Positions 55,221-62,764 of a DNA stretch of 64,000 nucleotides are shown piece after piece. The translations under genes were made by a program, and so were the position numbers. The stretch's first letter is position 1. The number at the start of each line of letters is the position of its first letter. The DNA is from BOG-908 sp964242595 (lineage in GTDB: Bacteria > Pseudomonadota > Alphaproteobacteria > Acetobacterales > Acetobacteraceae): NCBI GenBank assembly GCA_964242595.1, contig CAXTBC010000013.1, positions 1-64,000 of the forward strand, given 5' to 3'. Under the pieces are notes generated by a model that was not told where the DNA came from, ran no database searches, and saw only the letters and a program-made list of their open reading frames with translations.

Positions 55221-56537
55221 ATGCCGGACACCAACGTTTCCACTGAGGACTACAAGGTCCGCGACTTCTCCCTGGCCGAGTGGGGCCGCAAGGAGATCTC
55301 GATGGCCGAGGACGAGATGCCCGGCCTGATGGCGCTGCGCGGGGAGTACGGCCAGTCCAAGCCCCTGGCCGGCGCGCGCATCGCCGGCTGCCTGCACATG
55401 ACCATCCAGACCGCCGTGCTGATCGAGACGCTGACCGCGCTGGGTGCTACGGTGCGCTGGTCCTCCTGCAACATCTTCTCCACCCAGGACCATGCGGCCG
55501 CCGCCGTGGCCGCCGCCGGCACGCCAGTGTTCGCGTGGAAGGGGCTGAACGAGGACGAGTTCAACTGGTGCATCGAGCAGACGGTGCGCGGCCCTGGTGG
55601 CTGGACTCCGAACATGATCCTCGACGACGGCGGCGACCTGACGCTGCTGATGCACAACAGCTACCCCGAGATGCTGGCCGACGTGCGCGGCATCTCCGAG
55701 GAGACCACCACCGGCGTGCACCGGCTTTGGGAAATGGTGAAGGCCGGCAAGCTTCTGACCCCGGCGATCAACGTGAACGACAGCGTGACCAAGTCCAAGT
55801 TCGACAATTTGTACGGTTGCCGCGAGAGCCTGGTGGACGGCATACGCCGCGGCACCGACGTGATGATGGCCGGCAAGATCGCCGTGGTCGCCGGCTTCGG
55901 CGACGTGGGCAAGGGCTCGGCCGCGTCCCTGCGCAACGCCGGCTGCCGCGTGGTGGTCACCGAAATCGACCCGATCTGCGCGTTGCAGGCGGCGATGGAA
56001 GGCTACGAGGTGGACACGATGGACGATGCCGCCGCGCGCGGCGACATCTTCGTGACCGCCACCGGCAACGTGGACGTGATCACGGCGGACCACATGCGCG
56101 CCATGAAGCACCGCGCCATCGTCTGCAACATCGGCCATTTCGACAGCGAGATCCAGATCGAGAGCCTGCGCAACTACCGCTGGGAGAACGTCAAGCCGCA
56201 GGTGGACGAGGTGGTGTTCCCTGACGGCAAACGCCTTATCGTGCTGTCCGAAGGCCGCCTGGTGAACCTGGGCAACGCCACCGGCCACCCGAGCTTCGTA
56301 ATGTCGGCCAGCTTCACCAACCAGGTGCTGGCCCAGCTGGAGCTGTGGCAGGCCAAGCCGGGGCAGTACGAGAAGAACAAGGTGTACACGCTGCCCAAGC
56401 ACCTGGACGAGAAGGTGGCCGCGCTGCATTTGGCCAAGGTGGGCGCAAAGCTGACGAAACTTTCAACCAAGCAGGCCGAGTACCTGGATCTGCCCGGTGT
56501 GAACGGGCCGTTCAAGCACGAGCTTTACCGGTATTAG
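55221..56537 (+). CDS. ahcY: Adenosylhomocysteinase
   Basis: 438 residues from MPDTNVSTEDYKVRD. GCLHMTIQTAVLIETLTALG, NIFSTQDHAAAAVAAAGTPV and the NAD domain AVVAGFGDVGKGSAASLRNA are all present, and the end FKHELYRY has the conserved Lys-x-x-x-Tyr-Arg-Tyr tail that closes the NAD site. It splits S-adenosylhomocysteine to adenosine and homocysteine in the cytoplasm. I looked for an SAH riboswitch upstream and did not see a convincing one. A GC-rich B repeat follows. Confidence 0.96.
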   Translation: MPDTNVSTEDYKVRDFSLAEWGRKEISMAEDEMPGLMALRGEYGQSKPLAGARIAGCLHMTIQTAVLIETLTALGATVRWSSCNIFSTQDHAAAAVAAAGTPVFAWKGLNEDEFNWCIEQTVRGPGGWTPNMILDDGGDLTLLMHNSYPEMLADVRGISEETTTGVHRLWEMVKAGKLLTPAINVNDSVTKSKFDNLYGCRESLVDGIRRGTDVMMAGKIAVVAGFGDVGKGSAASLRNAGCRVVVTEIDPICALQAAMEGYEVDTMDDAAARGDIFVTATGNVDVITADHMRAMKHRAIVCNIGHFDSEIQIESLRNYRWENVKPQVDEVVFPDGKRLIVLSEGRLVNLGNATGHPSFVMSASFTNQVLAQLELWQAKPGQYEKNKVYTLPKHLDEKVAALHLAKVGAKLTKLSTKQAEYLDLPGVNGPFKHELYRY

Positions 56538-56559
56538 GTACGACGATCGGAGTCCTGGT

Positions 56560-56700
56560 TCGTAAGGAAGGCCAGGGGCTCTGCCCCTGGACCCCGCTAA
56601 GGACAAGTCCTTAAAACCTGTTTGCAAGAGATCCTAAACAGACGGGGGTCTGGGGCCTCGAGGCCCCAGCGGGGTTTGGGGCAGAGCCCCATGCTTGCTT
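56560..56700. repeat. GC-rich repeat (family B), most complete copy
   Basis: It runs from GGCCAGGGGCTCTGCCCCTG through AAGGACAAGTCCTTAAAACC and CTGGGGCCTCGAGGCCCCAG to TTGGGGCAGAGCCCCATGCT. At least three strong hairpins can form. It lies tail to tail between ahcY and the SDR gene and could end transcription from both sides. Confidence 0.85.
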
Positions 56701-56755
56701 AGTGCTCGAATTTTGCCATCAGCGACCAGGCAGCGCTCCGCAATAAGCAGGCCGG

Positions 56756-57628
56756 TCAGCTCGCCAGCGCATGCAGCACGCGCGTCTTACTGCGCGCGAA
56801 CACCGCGTCGGGCACGAAGAAATCCGCCACCAGGGGAGCGGCCGGGTCGTAGGCGTAGAGGCCCAGGTCGGTCACGCCTTCGGCCAGCAGCACCTCCTCG
56901 TCGATGAAGAAGTGTCCGGTGCAGGCACTTGATTGGCGGCAGAAGATCGCGTGCGCCGCATCCGCCATGATCTCCGGCTTGCGGCTGCTCTGCGCCATTG
57001 CCGCACCGCCCAAAACGTTGCGCACGGCCGCCGTGTCGATCGCCGTCAGCGGCCAAAGCGAGTTCACCGCGATGCCGCTTTCTGCCAACTCGGCCGCCAT
57101 GCCCAGCGTGCACAGGCTCATGCCGAACTTGGCGATGGTGTAGGCCACGTGCGGGCCGAACCATTTCGGCTGCATGTCCAGCGGCGGCGACAGCGTCAGG
57201 ATGTGCGGGTTGGCCGCGCGCTTGAGGTGTGGGATGGCGGCACGGCTCACCATGAAGGTGCCGCGCGTGTTGATCGCCTGCATCAGGTCGTAGCGCTTCA
57301 TGTCGGTGGCCAGCGTGCCGGTCATGGAGATGGCGCTGGCGTTGTTGACCAGGATGTCGACGCCGCCGAACGCGGCCACAGTGGCGGCAATGGCGGCATC
57401 GACCTGGTCCTCGAAACGGATGTCGCACAGGATCGGCAGCGCCTGGCCGCCGGCCGCGCGTATCTCCTCGGCGGCCGTGTGGATGGTGCCGGGCAGCTTG
57501 GGGTTCGGGTCGGAAGTCTTGGCGGCGATGGCCACGTTGGCGCCGTCGCGTGCGGCGCGCAGTGCTATCGCAAGACCGATGCCGCGTGATCCTCCGCTGA
57601 TGAACAGCGTCTTGCCGGCCAGGGTCAT
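56756..57628 (-). CDS. Short-chain dehydrogenase/reductase (HSDL2-like)
   Basis: 290 residues from MTLAGKTLFISGGSRGIGLA (NADP motif GGSRGIG). DILVNNASAISMTGTL is the structural NNAS block. The catalytic Tyr and Lys are in HVAYTIAKFGMSLCTLGMAA; the preceding Ser is in LTLSPPLDMQPKWFG, as in the HSDL2/FabG-like subgroup. The longer in-frame start inside the A repeat was rejected. The substrate is not known. Confidence 0.87.
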   Translation of the reverse strand: MTLAGKTLFISGGSRGIGLAIALRAARDGANVAIAAKTSDPNPKLPGTIHTAAEEIRAAGGQALPILCDIRFEDQVDAAIAATVAAFGGVDILVNNASAISMTGTLATDMKRYDLMQAINTRGTFMVSRAAIPHLKRAANPHILTLSPPLDMQPKWFGPHVAYTIAKFGMSLCTLGMAAELAESGIAVNSLWPLTAIDTAAVRNVLGGAAMAQSSRKPEIMADAAHAIFCRQSSACTGHFFIDEEVLLAEGVTDLGLYAYDPAAPLVADFFVPDAVFARSKTRVLHALAS

Positions 57629-57675
57629 GGTGCGTTTCCTTTGTGTTTCCGGCACGCTTGCCCCTGTGGCAGGAC

Positions 57676-57810
57676 AAGGCAAGCAGTTCCTTTTTAAGAA
57701 AAAGAACCAAAAAGCTTTTGCTCCCTGTCGGGTGTGCCCGGAGAGGCGCGCACCTGACGGATAAAAGCTTTTTGCTTCTTTTTCTTGAAAAAGAAGGTCT
57801 TCCTTCCTTG
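57676..57810. repeat. A/T-rich paired-hairpin repeat (family A), copy 8
   Basis: Arms AGTTCCTTTTTAAGAAAAAG and TTCTTTTTCTTGAAAAAGAA, with a core CTCCCTGTCGGGTGTGCCCG. It lies between the divergent SDR and ABC permease genes, so here it sits in a promoter region instead of after a gene end. Confidence 0.8.
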
Positions 57811-57866
57811 CGCTCCCCCTCCGCCAATGGTCAGAGGGCACGCAGTTCCTCAAAGGGCAGCGCCAC

Positions 57867-59606
57867 ATGTCCGACACCACCTTGCAGGCGCGCGCCCCCA
57901 ACACCGCCAGCGTCCGCCGCCTGCCGAACGGGTTCGACGTGGCGGCCCTGCTGTTCATTGCCGCGGCACTGATCGCGGTGGCTCACGCCGCGCGCCACAC
58001 CTTTGCGCCGCTCGAGGTGCCGCAAACCACCGCCATCGGCCTGGATCCGGCCAACCTGCCGGCCTACGCGCTGCGCACGGTGATGCGGATGTTCGCAGCC
58101 CTGGCCTGCTCGCTGCTGTTCACCTTCACCTACGCCACCTTTGCGGCCAAGAGCCGGCGGGCCGGCCTGGTGCTGGTGCCCATCCTGGACATCCTGCAGT
58201 CCCTGCCGATCTTCGGCTTCCTCACCTTCACCGTGACGTTCTTCCTGGGCCTGTTCCCCGGCCAGGTGATCGGCGCCGAGCTGGCCGTCATCTTCGTCAT
58301 CTTCACCAGCCAGGCGTGGAACATGGCGTTCAGCATGTACCAGTCGCTGCGCACCATCCCCGGCGACCTGGACGAAGCCACGCGCGGCTTCGGCCTGTCG
58401 CCCTGGCAACGCTTCTGGCGCCTGGAAGTGCCGTTCGCCACCCCGGGCCTGGTATGGAACATGATGATGTCGATGTCCGGCGGCTGGTTCATGCTGGTGG
58501 CGTCCGAGGCCGTCACGGTAGGCAATACCAGCTTTCAACTCCCGGGAATCGGCAGCTACATCGCCGTGGCACTCGCCGCCCGCAACATACACGCGGTGCT
58601 CTACGCCATCGGCGCCATGATGCTGGTGATTCTGCTGTACGACCAGTTGCTGTTCCGCCCGCTTGTCGCCTGGAGCGGCAAGTTCCGCTTCGAGACAACG
58701 CAGGTGGACCAGGGCGAGGACCCCTGGATGCTGGCGCTGTTGCGCCGCACCCGTGTGCTGCGCCGCGCCGGCGACGCACTGGGCGCGCTGTTCTTCCTGG
58801 CGAGCGGCCTGCGCCTGGCACCCCGCCGTCCGGCCCGCGTCAGGCGGGAGCGCGCGCCCTCCCGCCTGACGGACGCGGCGTTGTTCGGCGTGCTGGGCGC
58901 GGTCGTGGTGTGGGCTGCCTGGCGCATCTTCACCTTCTGCGTGGCCGGCCACCTGACGCTGGGCGACCTTGGCACCGCCTTCCTGCTCGGCCTCTACACC
59001 CTTGCCCGCGTCGTCATCATGATGAGCCTGGCGACGCTCATCTGGGTGCCGCTGGGCGTGCTGATCGGGCTCTCGCCCCGTTGGTCACGCGCGCTGGGCG
59101 GGGCCGCGCAGTTCCTCGCCGCCTTTCCTGCCAATTTGTTCTACCCGATCTTCGTGGTGCTGATCGTGCGCTACGCGCTGAACCCCAACGTTTGGCTCAC
59201 GCCGCTGATCATCCTGGGCACCCAATGGTACATCGCCTTCAACGTGATCGCCGGCGCCGCCGCCTACCCCGGAGACTTGCAGGAGGCCGCGAAGAACTTC
59301 CGTGTCGGTGGCCTGCTGTGGTGGCGACGGGTGATCCTGCCCGGCATCTTCCCCTACTTTGTCACCGGCGCGATCACTGCTTCGGGCGGTTGCTGGAACG
59401 CCTCGCTGCTGGCCGAGGTGGCCACCTGGGGCGACGTGACGCTGCGGGCGCAAGGGCTTGGCGCCTACATCGAGACGGCCACGTTCAAGGGAGACACCGC
59501 AAGGGTGCTGCTGGGGATGGTGGTGATGGCGGGGTTCGTGCTGACGTTCAACAGGCTTGTTTGGCGGCCGATGTATGCGTATTCGTCCAAGCGTTTGAGG
59601 ATGTAA
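57867..59606 (+). CDS. NitT/TauT-type ABC transporter permease, two permease domains fused
   Basis: 579 residues with about twelve membrane helices in two halves. The first half (about 75-275) has the EAA loop DEATRGFGLSPWQRFWRLEV. The second (about 380-570) has LQEAAKNFRVGGLLWWRRVI. Each is a full binding-protein-dependent permease unit, so one chain forms the whole membrane channel. NitT/TauT systems import nitrate, sulfonates, bicarbonate or thiamine precursors. No periplasmic binding protein gene is adjacent. It is followed by an A repeat and then the ATPase gene. Confidence 0.9.
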   Translation: MSDTTLQARAPNTASVRRLPNGFDVAALLFIAAALIAVAHAARHTFAPLEVPQTTAIGLDPANLPAYALRTVMRMFAALACSLLFTFTYATFAAKSRRAGLVLVPILDILQSLPIFGFLTFTVTFFLGLFPGQVIGAELAVIFVIFTSQAWNMAFSMYQSLRTIPGDLDEATRGFGLSPWQRFWRLEVPFATPGLVWNMMMSMSGGWFMLVASEAVTVGNTSFQLPGIGSYIAVALAARNIHAVLYAIGAMMLVILLYDQLLFRPLVAWSGKFRFETTQVDQGEDPWMLALLRRTRVLRRAGDALGALFFLASGLRLAPRRPARVRRERAPSRLTDAALFGVLGAVVVWAAWRIFTFCVAGHLTLGDLGTAFLLGLYTLARVVIMMSLATLIWVPLGVLIGLSPRWSRALGGAAQFLAAFPANLFYPIFVVLIVRYALNPNVWLTPLIILGTQWYIAFNVIAGAAAYPGDLQEAAKNFRVGGLLWWRRVILPGIFPYFVTGAITASGGCWNASLLAEVATWGDVTLRAQGLGAYIETATFKGDTARVLLGMVVMAGFVLTFNRLVWRPMYAYSSKRLRM

Positions 59607-59758
59607 GCAAGCAGTTCTTTTTTGAAAAAAAGAACCAAAAAACTTTTGTCTGTTCGGGTGCGTCTCGTTGAAACCGGGTGTTTCACGCGTCCGCGACAGC
59701 GCCGGTAAAAGTCTTTTGCTTCTTTTCTTCAGAAAAGAAGGCCTTCCTTCCTTTTCTG
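59607..59758. repeat. A/T-rich paired-hairpin repeat (family A), copy 9
   Basis: Arms CAGTTCTTTTTTGAAAAAAA and TTCTTTTCTTCAGAAAAGAA, core with GTTTCACGCGTCCGCGACAG. It lies between the permease and ATPase genes of one transporter, so it either is read through or sets a difference in expression of the two. Confidence 0.85.
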
Positions 59759-59767
59759 AGGCCCATC

Positions 59768-61069
59768 ATGAACCTCCTGGAAGTCCGCAACTGCAAGCAG
59801 GCCTACCACAAGGACGCAGCCGCCGACTTCGTGGTGCTCGACAACGTGGACGTCACCATACGCGCCGGCGAGATCGTGGGCCTGCTCGGCCGTTCCGGCT
59901 CCGGCAAGTCCACCCTGCTGCGCATCGTCGCCGGCCTGCTAAAGCCGACCACCGGCGACGTGATCTGGCGCGGCGCGCGGTTGACCGGCCCGGCCGAGGG
60001 CGTGGCGATGGTGTTCCAGAGCTTTGCGCTGTTCCCCTGGTTGACGGTGCAGGAAAACGTGGAGCTCGGGCTGGAAGCGCAAGGCGTGGCCCGGGCGGAG
60101 CGCTGCAGGCGCGCCGAGGAGGCCATCGACCTGATCGGGCTGGGCGGCTACGAGGGTGCCTACCCCAAGGAGATGTCCGGCGGCATGCGGCAGCGTGTGG
60201 GCCTGGCGCGCGCGCTCGTGGTGCATCCGGACCTGCTGCTGATGGACGAGCCGTTCTCCGCGCTGGACGTGCTGACCGCCGAGACGCTGCGCACCGACCT
60301 CATCGACCTGTGGATGGAGAGCAAGCTGCCGGTGCGCTCGATTTTGATGGTGACGCACAATATCGAGGAAGCGGTGCTGATGTGCGACCGCATCCTGGTG
60401 TTCTCGTCCAACCCCGGCCGAGTAGCGCAGGAGTTGCGCGTGCCGTTCCCGCACCCGCGTAACCGGCACGACGCGGCGTTCCGCAAGTTCGTCGACGACA
60501 TCTATGCCTTGATGACGCGGCGTGCCACCAGCGTGCCGGCGCCGGCTTCGGGCGAGGCGGCGAGTGCGCCGGCAGGCGAGACCGTGCACGCGCTGCACCC
60601 GGTCAACATCAACCTCATGGCGGGCCTGATCGAGACGCTCGCCGGCGAGCCGTATCGCGGTCGCGCCGACCTGCCGCCGTTGGCGGCCGCCCTGCAACTG
60701 GAACTCGACGAGCTGCTGCCGTTGGGCGAGACGCTCTCGCTGCTGCATTTTGCGGAACTTGAAGAAGGCGACATCAAGCTGACCGACGAGGGGCGCCGCT
60801 TCTCCAACGCGGACACCGACGAGCGCAAGGTGCTGTTCGCCACCACGTTGCGCGCGCACGTGAAACTCGCCGACACGATCCGCGGCGTGCTCGACGAGCG
60901 CTGGAACCACCGTGCCAGCGCCGTGCGCTTCCGCGACGAGCTGGAGGACCACATGTCGCCCGATTACGCCAAGGACACGCTGCGCGCCGTGATCGGATGG
61001 GGCCGGTTTGCCGAGCTGTTCAACTACGACGAGGAGGCGGACCAGTTCTTCCTGGACACGGACGAGTAA
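59768..61069 (+). CDS. ABC transporter ATPase with C-terminal AAA-associated domain
   Basis: 433 residues from MNLLEVRNCKQAYHK. ATPase: Walker A GLLGRSGSGKSTLLRIVAGL, Q-loop VFQSFALFPWLTV, signature PKEMSGGMRQRVGLARAL, Walker B LLLMDEPFSALD, and H-loop MVTHNIEEAVLMCDR. From about residue 275 an extra domain (HPVNINLMAGLIETL ... FNYDEEADQFFLDTDE) matches the AAA-associated C-terminal domain found on some NitT/TauT ATPases; it looks like a winged helix and may regulate the pump. It pairs with the fused permease upstream. Confidence 0.9.
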   Translation: MNLLEVRNCKQAYHKDAAADFVVLDNVDVTIRAGEIVGLLGRSGSGKSTLLRIVAGLLKPTTGDVIWRGARLTGPAEGVAMVFQSFALFPWLTVQENVELGLEAQGVARAERCRRAEEAIDLIGLGGYEGAYPKEMSGGMRQRVGLARALVVHPDLLLMDEPFSALDVLTAETLRTDLIDLWMESKLPVRSILMVTHNIEEAVLMCDRILVFSSNPGRVAQELRVPFPHPRNRHDAAFRKFVDDIYALMTRRATSVPAPASGEAASAPAGETVHALHPVNINLMAGLIETLAGEPYRGRADLPPLAAALQLELDELLPLGETLSLLHFAELEEGDIKLTDEGRRFSNADTDERKVLFATTLRAHVKLADTIRGVLDERWNHRASAVRFRDELEDHMSPDYAKDTLRAVIGWGRFAELFNYDEEADQFFLDTDE

Positions 61070-61089
61070 TGTTAGGGCGTTGCTGGTTG

Positions 61090-61135
61090 GCAAGGAAGGC
61101 CTTTTCAAGGAAAGAAGTAAAAAGCTTTGCTCGTT
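61090..61135. repeat. A/T-rich repeat (family A), worn half copy
   Basis: AAGGAAGGCCTTTTCAAGGA followed by AAGTAAAAAGCTTTGCTCG. Only the left arm can be seen, with several losses. It follows the ATPase gene. Confidence 0.55.
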
Positions 61136-61455
61136 GATAGAGCTCATCGGTTGGAGCCGACACGCGAAGCGTGTGATCAGCGTGAGGTGGCTTGGGTTGC
61201 GGACGCCTTGGAGTGTCTTCAAAGCTAGGCATGACGGGTCAGCTGGCGTGTGTTTCCGAGCACCGGAGCGGAATAGCCGTTTGAGCCATATGACCACCGG
61301 AGCACAGGAACGCGCGCTGGATGGCCGCCAGGGCGGATTTTGAAGGCACATTTAAGCTTCGCTCGTCAATGGAGCCGCCATGGTCTTGTGACGACCGCGG
61401 CGCCGGGCCTGAGCAGGCCGATACGCCAAGTTTGAAGAGATTGAGGCAACACGGC
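61136..61455. other. Intergenic stretch before the membrane protein gene
   Basis: About 320 bases with no clear gene. The frame of the downstream membrane protein stays open back to 61,321, but those residues look non-coding. A promoter is expected here; none is obvious by eye. Confidence 0.35.
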
Positions 61456-62193
61456 ATGCAGACTCGACACGTTCCCACGATCGACCTCCGCTATTGGTCT
61501 GGCATCACTTTCGCCAGCATTTTTGGCACAAACCTTGGCGACTTCTACGCTCATGAGAGCGGGTTGGGGCTTGGCCTAGGTTTGCTGGTGCTCGTAGTCC
61601 TGTTCACAGCCAACTACCTGGCGGAGGCGAAAGACCGAACGGCGCACGAGGTGTACTACTGGCTGGCGATCATCATCATACGCACGGGTGCGACGAACAT
61701 CGCCGATTACCTGGCCTTTCGTGTTCGCATCCCGGCTCTGCTGCTTGCGTCCGGACTGGCGGTGATCATCGCCGCACTAGCCTGGAGCGGTTCGGCATCG
61801 CGTGGGCAGGCCGACACGAAGTTAGCCAGTCCGACGCTCGCGAAGACGAACCTGGGCTACTGGGGCGCGATGCTCGCGGCAGGGGTGTTCGGGACAGTGG
61901 TTGGAGACATCTGCTCGCATCGTTTCGGCCAGGGACTGGCGTCGGTTGGCTTGGGGTTGCTGCTTGCGGTCCTGCTCATAACCACGAGGTCCCGTCTCGC
62001 AACCCATCTGGCGGCCTACTGGTGCGCCGTGGCGCTCGCCCGCACCGCTGGCACGTGCATCGGTGACTGGTTTGCCGAGAACAGGACGTTGCAGATCGGC
62101 CTGCCACTCTCGACCTTGCTGACCGGAATCGCGTTTTTGGCCATCCTGACAATCTGGCGCAGTGCGCGCCGGAGCGTCCGCGTCGCTGCGTGA
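61456..62193 (+). CDS. COG4705-like integral membrane protein
   Basis: 245 residues with eight predicted helices. The chain shows an internal duplication: LRYWSGITFASIFGTNLGDF at about 12 and LGYWGAMLAAGVFGTVVGDI at about 135, each followed by a second unit with YWLAIIIIRTGATNIADYLA and YWCAVALARTAGTCIGDWFA. The motif RT.(A/G)T.I.D(Y/W) repeats in all four quarters in altered form. This matches the uncharacterised COG4705 membrane family. The role is unknown; conserved Asp in each unit could bind cations. Confidence 0.75.
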   Translation: MQTRHVPTIDLRYWSGITFASIFGTNLGDFYAHESGLGLGLGLLVLVVLFTANYLAEAKDRTAHEVYYWLAIIIIRTGATNIADYLAFRVRIPALLLASGLAVIIAALAWSGSASRGQADTKLASPTLAKTNLGYWGAMLAAGVFGTVVGDICSHRFGQGLASVGLGLLLAVLLITTRSRLATHLAAYWCAVALARTAGTCIGDWFAENRTLQIGLPLSTLLTGIAFLAILTIWRSARRSVRVAA

Positions 62194-62202
62194 GCGCGGC
62201 AG

Positions 62203-62250
62203 GCAAGGGGCTCTGCCCCAAACTCAGCTGGAGCCTCGAGGCCCCAGCTT
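62203..62250. repeat. GC-rich repeat (family B), left part, interrupted
   Basis: AAGGGGCTCTGCCCCAAACT followed by CTGGAGCCTCGAGGCCCCAG. It corresponds to one end of the B element. The other end appears at 62,726-62,763, on the far side of a dead transposase. Confidence 0.75.
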
Positions 62251-62254
62251 CCCA

Positions 62255-62640
62255 TCTATTCTTTGACCTGTTCGCCAGCCCGCACCGAGCAGGCGGCGGG
62301 GTACCTCATGCTGCTCACGTTGTTGTCGACGCCGGACGCGCCGCCTACCCGGGTCATCGAGATGTATCGCACGTGCTGGCAGGTGGAGCTGAGCTTCAAA
62401 CGGTCGAAGACGTCGGGCGGCATCGATCGCCTGCCGAGCGCAGATCCCCAACTGGCGAGAACCTGCAGCCGGCGTATTTTGATCGTCGCGGTCCTCATCG
62501 ATGAGCTGGCAGGCCAAATCGTAGAGTCTTCCCCCCCTCGGCGAACCAAGCCCTGGCGACCGCACATCTTTATGGCGAGCCTGGCAGATGGCACGACGCC
62601 TTCTGCTCCGCGTCATCATGCCCGCGCCGTCTTGCCGTAA
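62255..62640 (+). pseudogene. IS4-family transposase C-terminal remnant
   Basis: The frame reads RTEQAAGYLMLLTLLSTPDA, RVIEMYRTCWQVELSFKRSK and GGIDRLPSADPQLARTCS, then LIVAVLIDELAGQIVES. YR..WQVEL.FKR.K is the YREK-like box with the catalytic Glu of IS4-type transposases. Only the C-terminal 100 residues remain. It lies inside a split B repeat. Confidence 0.75.
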
Positions 62641-62725
62641 CCGGCCATTCGTCAGCCAGCTTGGCGACGCTCAAGGCGAAGACAGCTTTAATGGGAAAAC
62701 CCGTGGCAGCTTAACCTCACGCCTA

Positions 62726-62763
62726 TGGGCGCTCTGCCCCTGGCTTTCCTAGAAGGTCAACAC
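62726..62763. repeat. GC-rich repeat (family B), right part, interrupted
   Basis: GGGCGCTCTGCCCCTGGCTT followed by TCCTAGAAGGTCAACACG, which matches the end of the copy at 47,107-47,148 (GAGCCCCTGGCCTTCCTAAA followed by AAGTCAGCACC). Confidence 0.65.
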
Positions 62764-62764
62764 G

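Noticed and set aside
56787..57827. A 346-codon minus frame overlapping the SDR gene
   Set aside because: It is the shadow of the SDR gene in another register, rich in His, Arg and Gly. The SDR frame carries all catalytic motifs.
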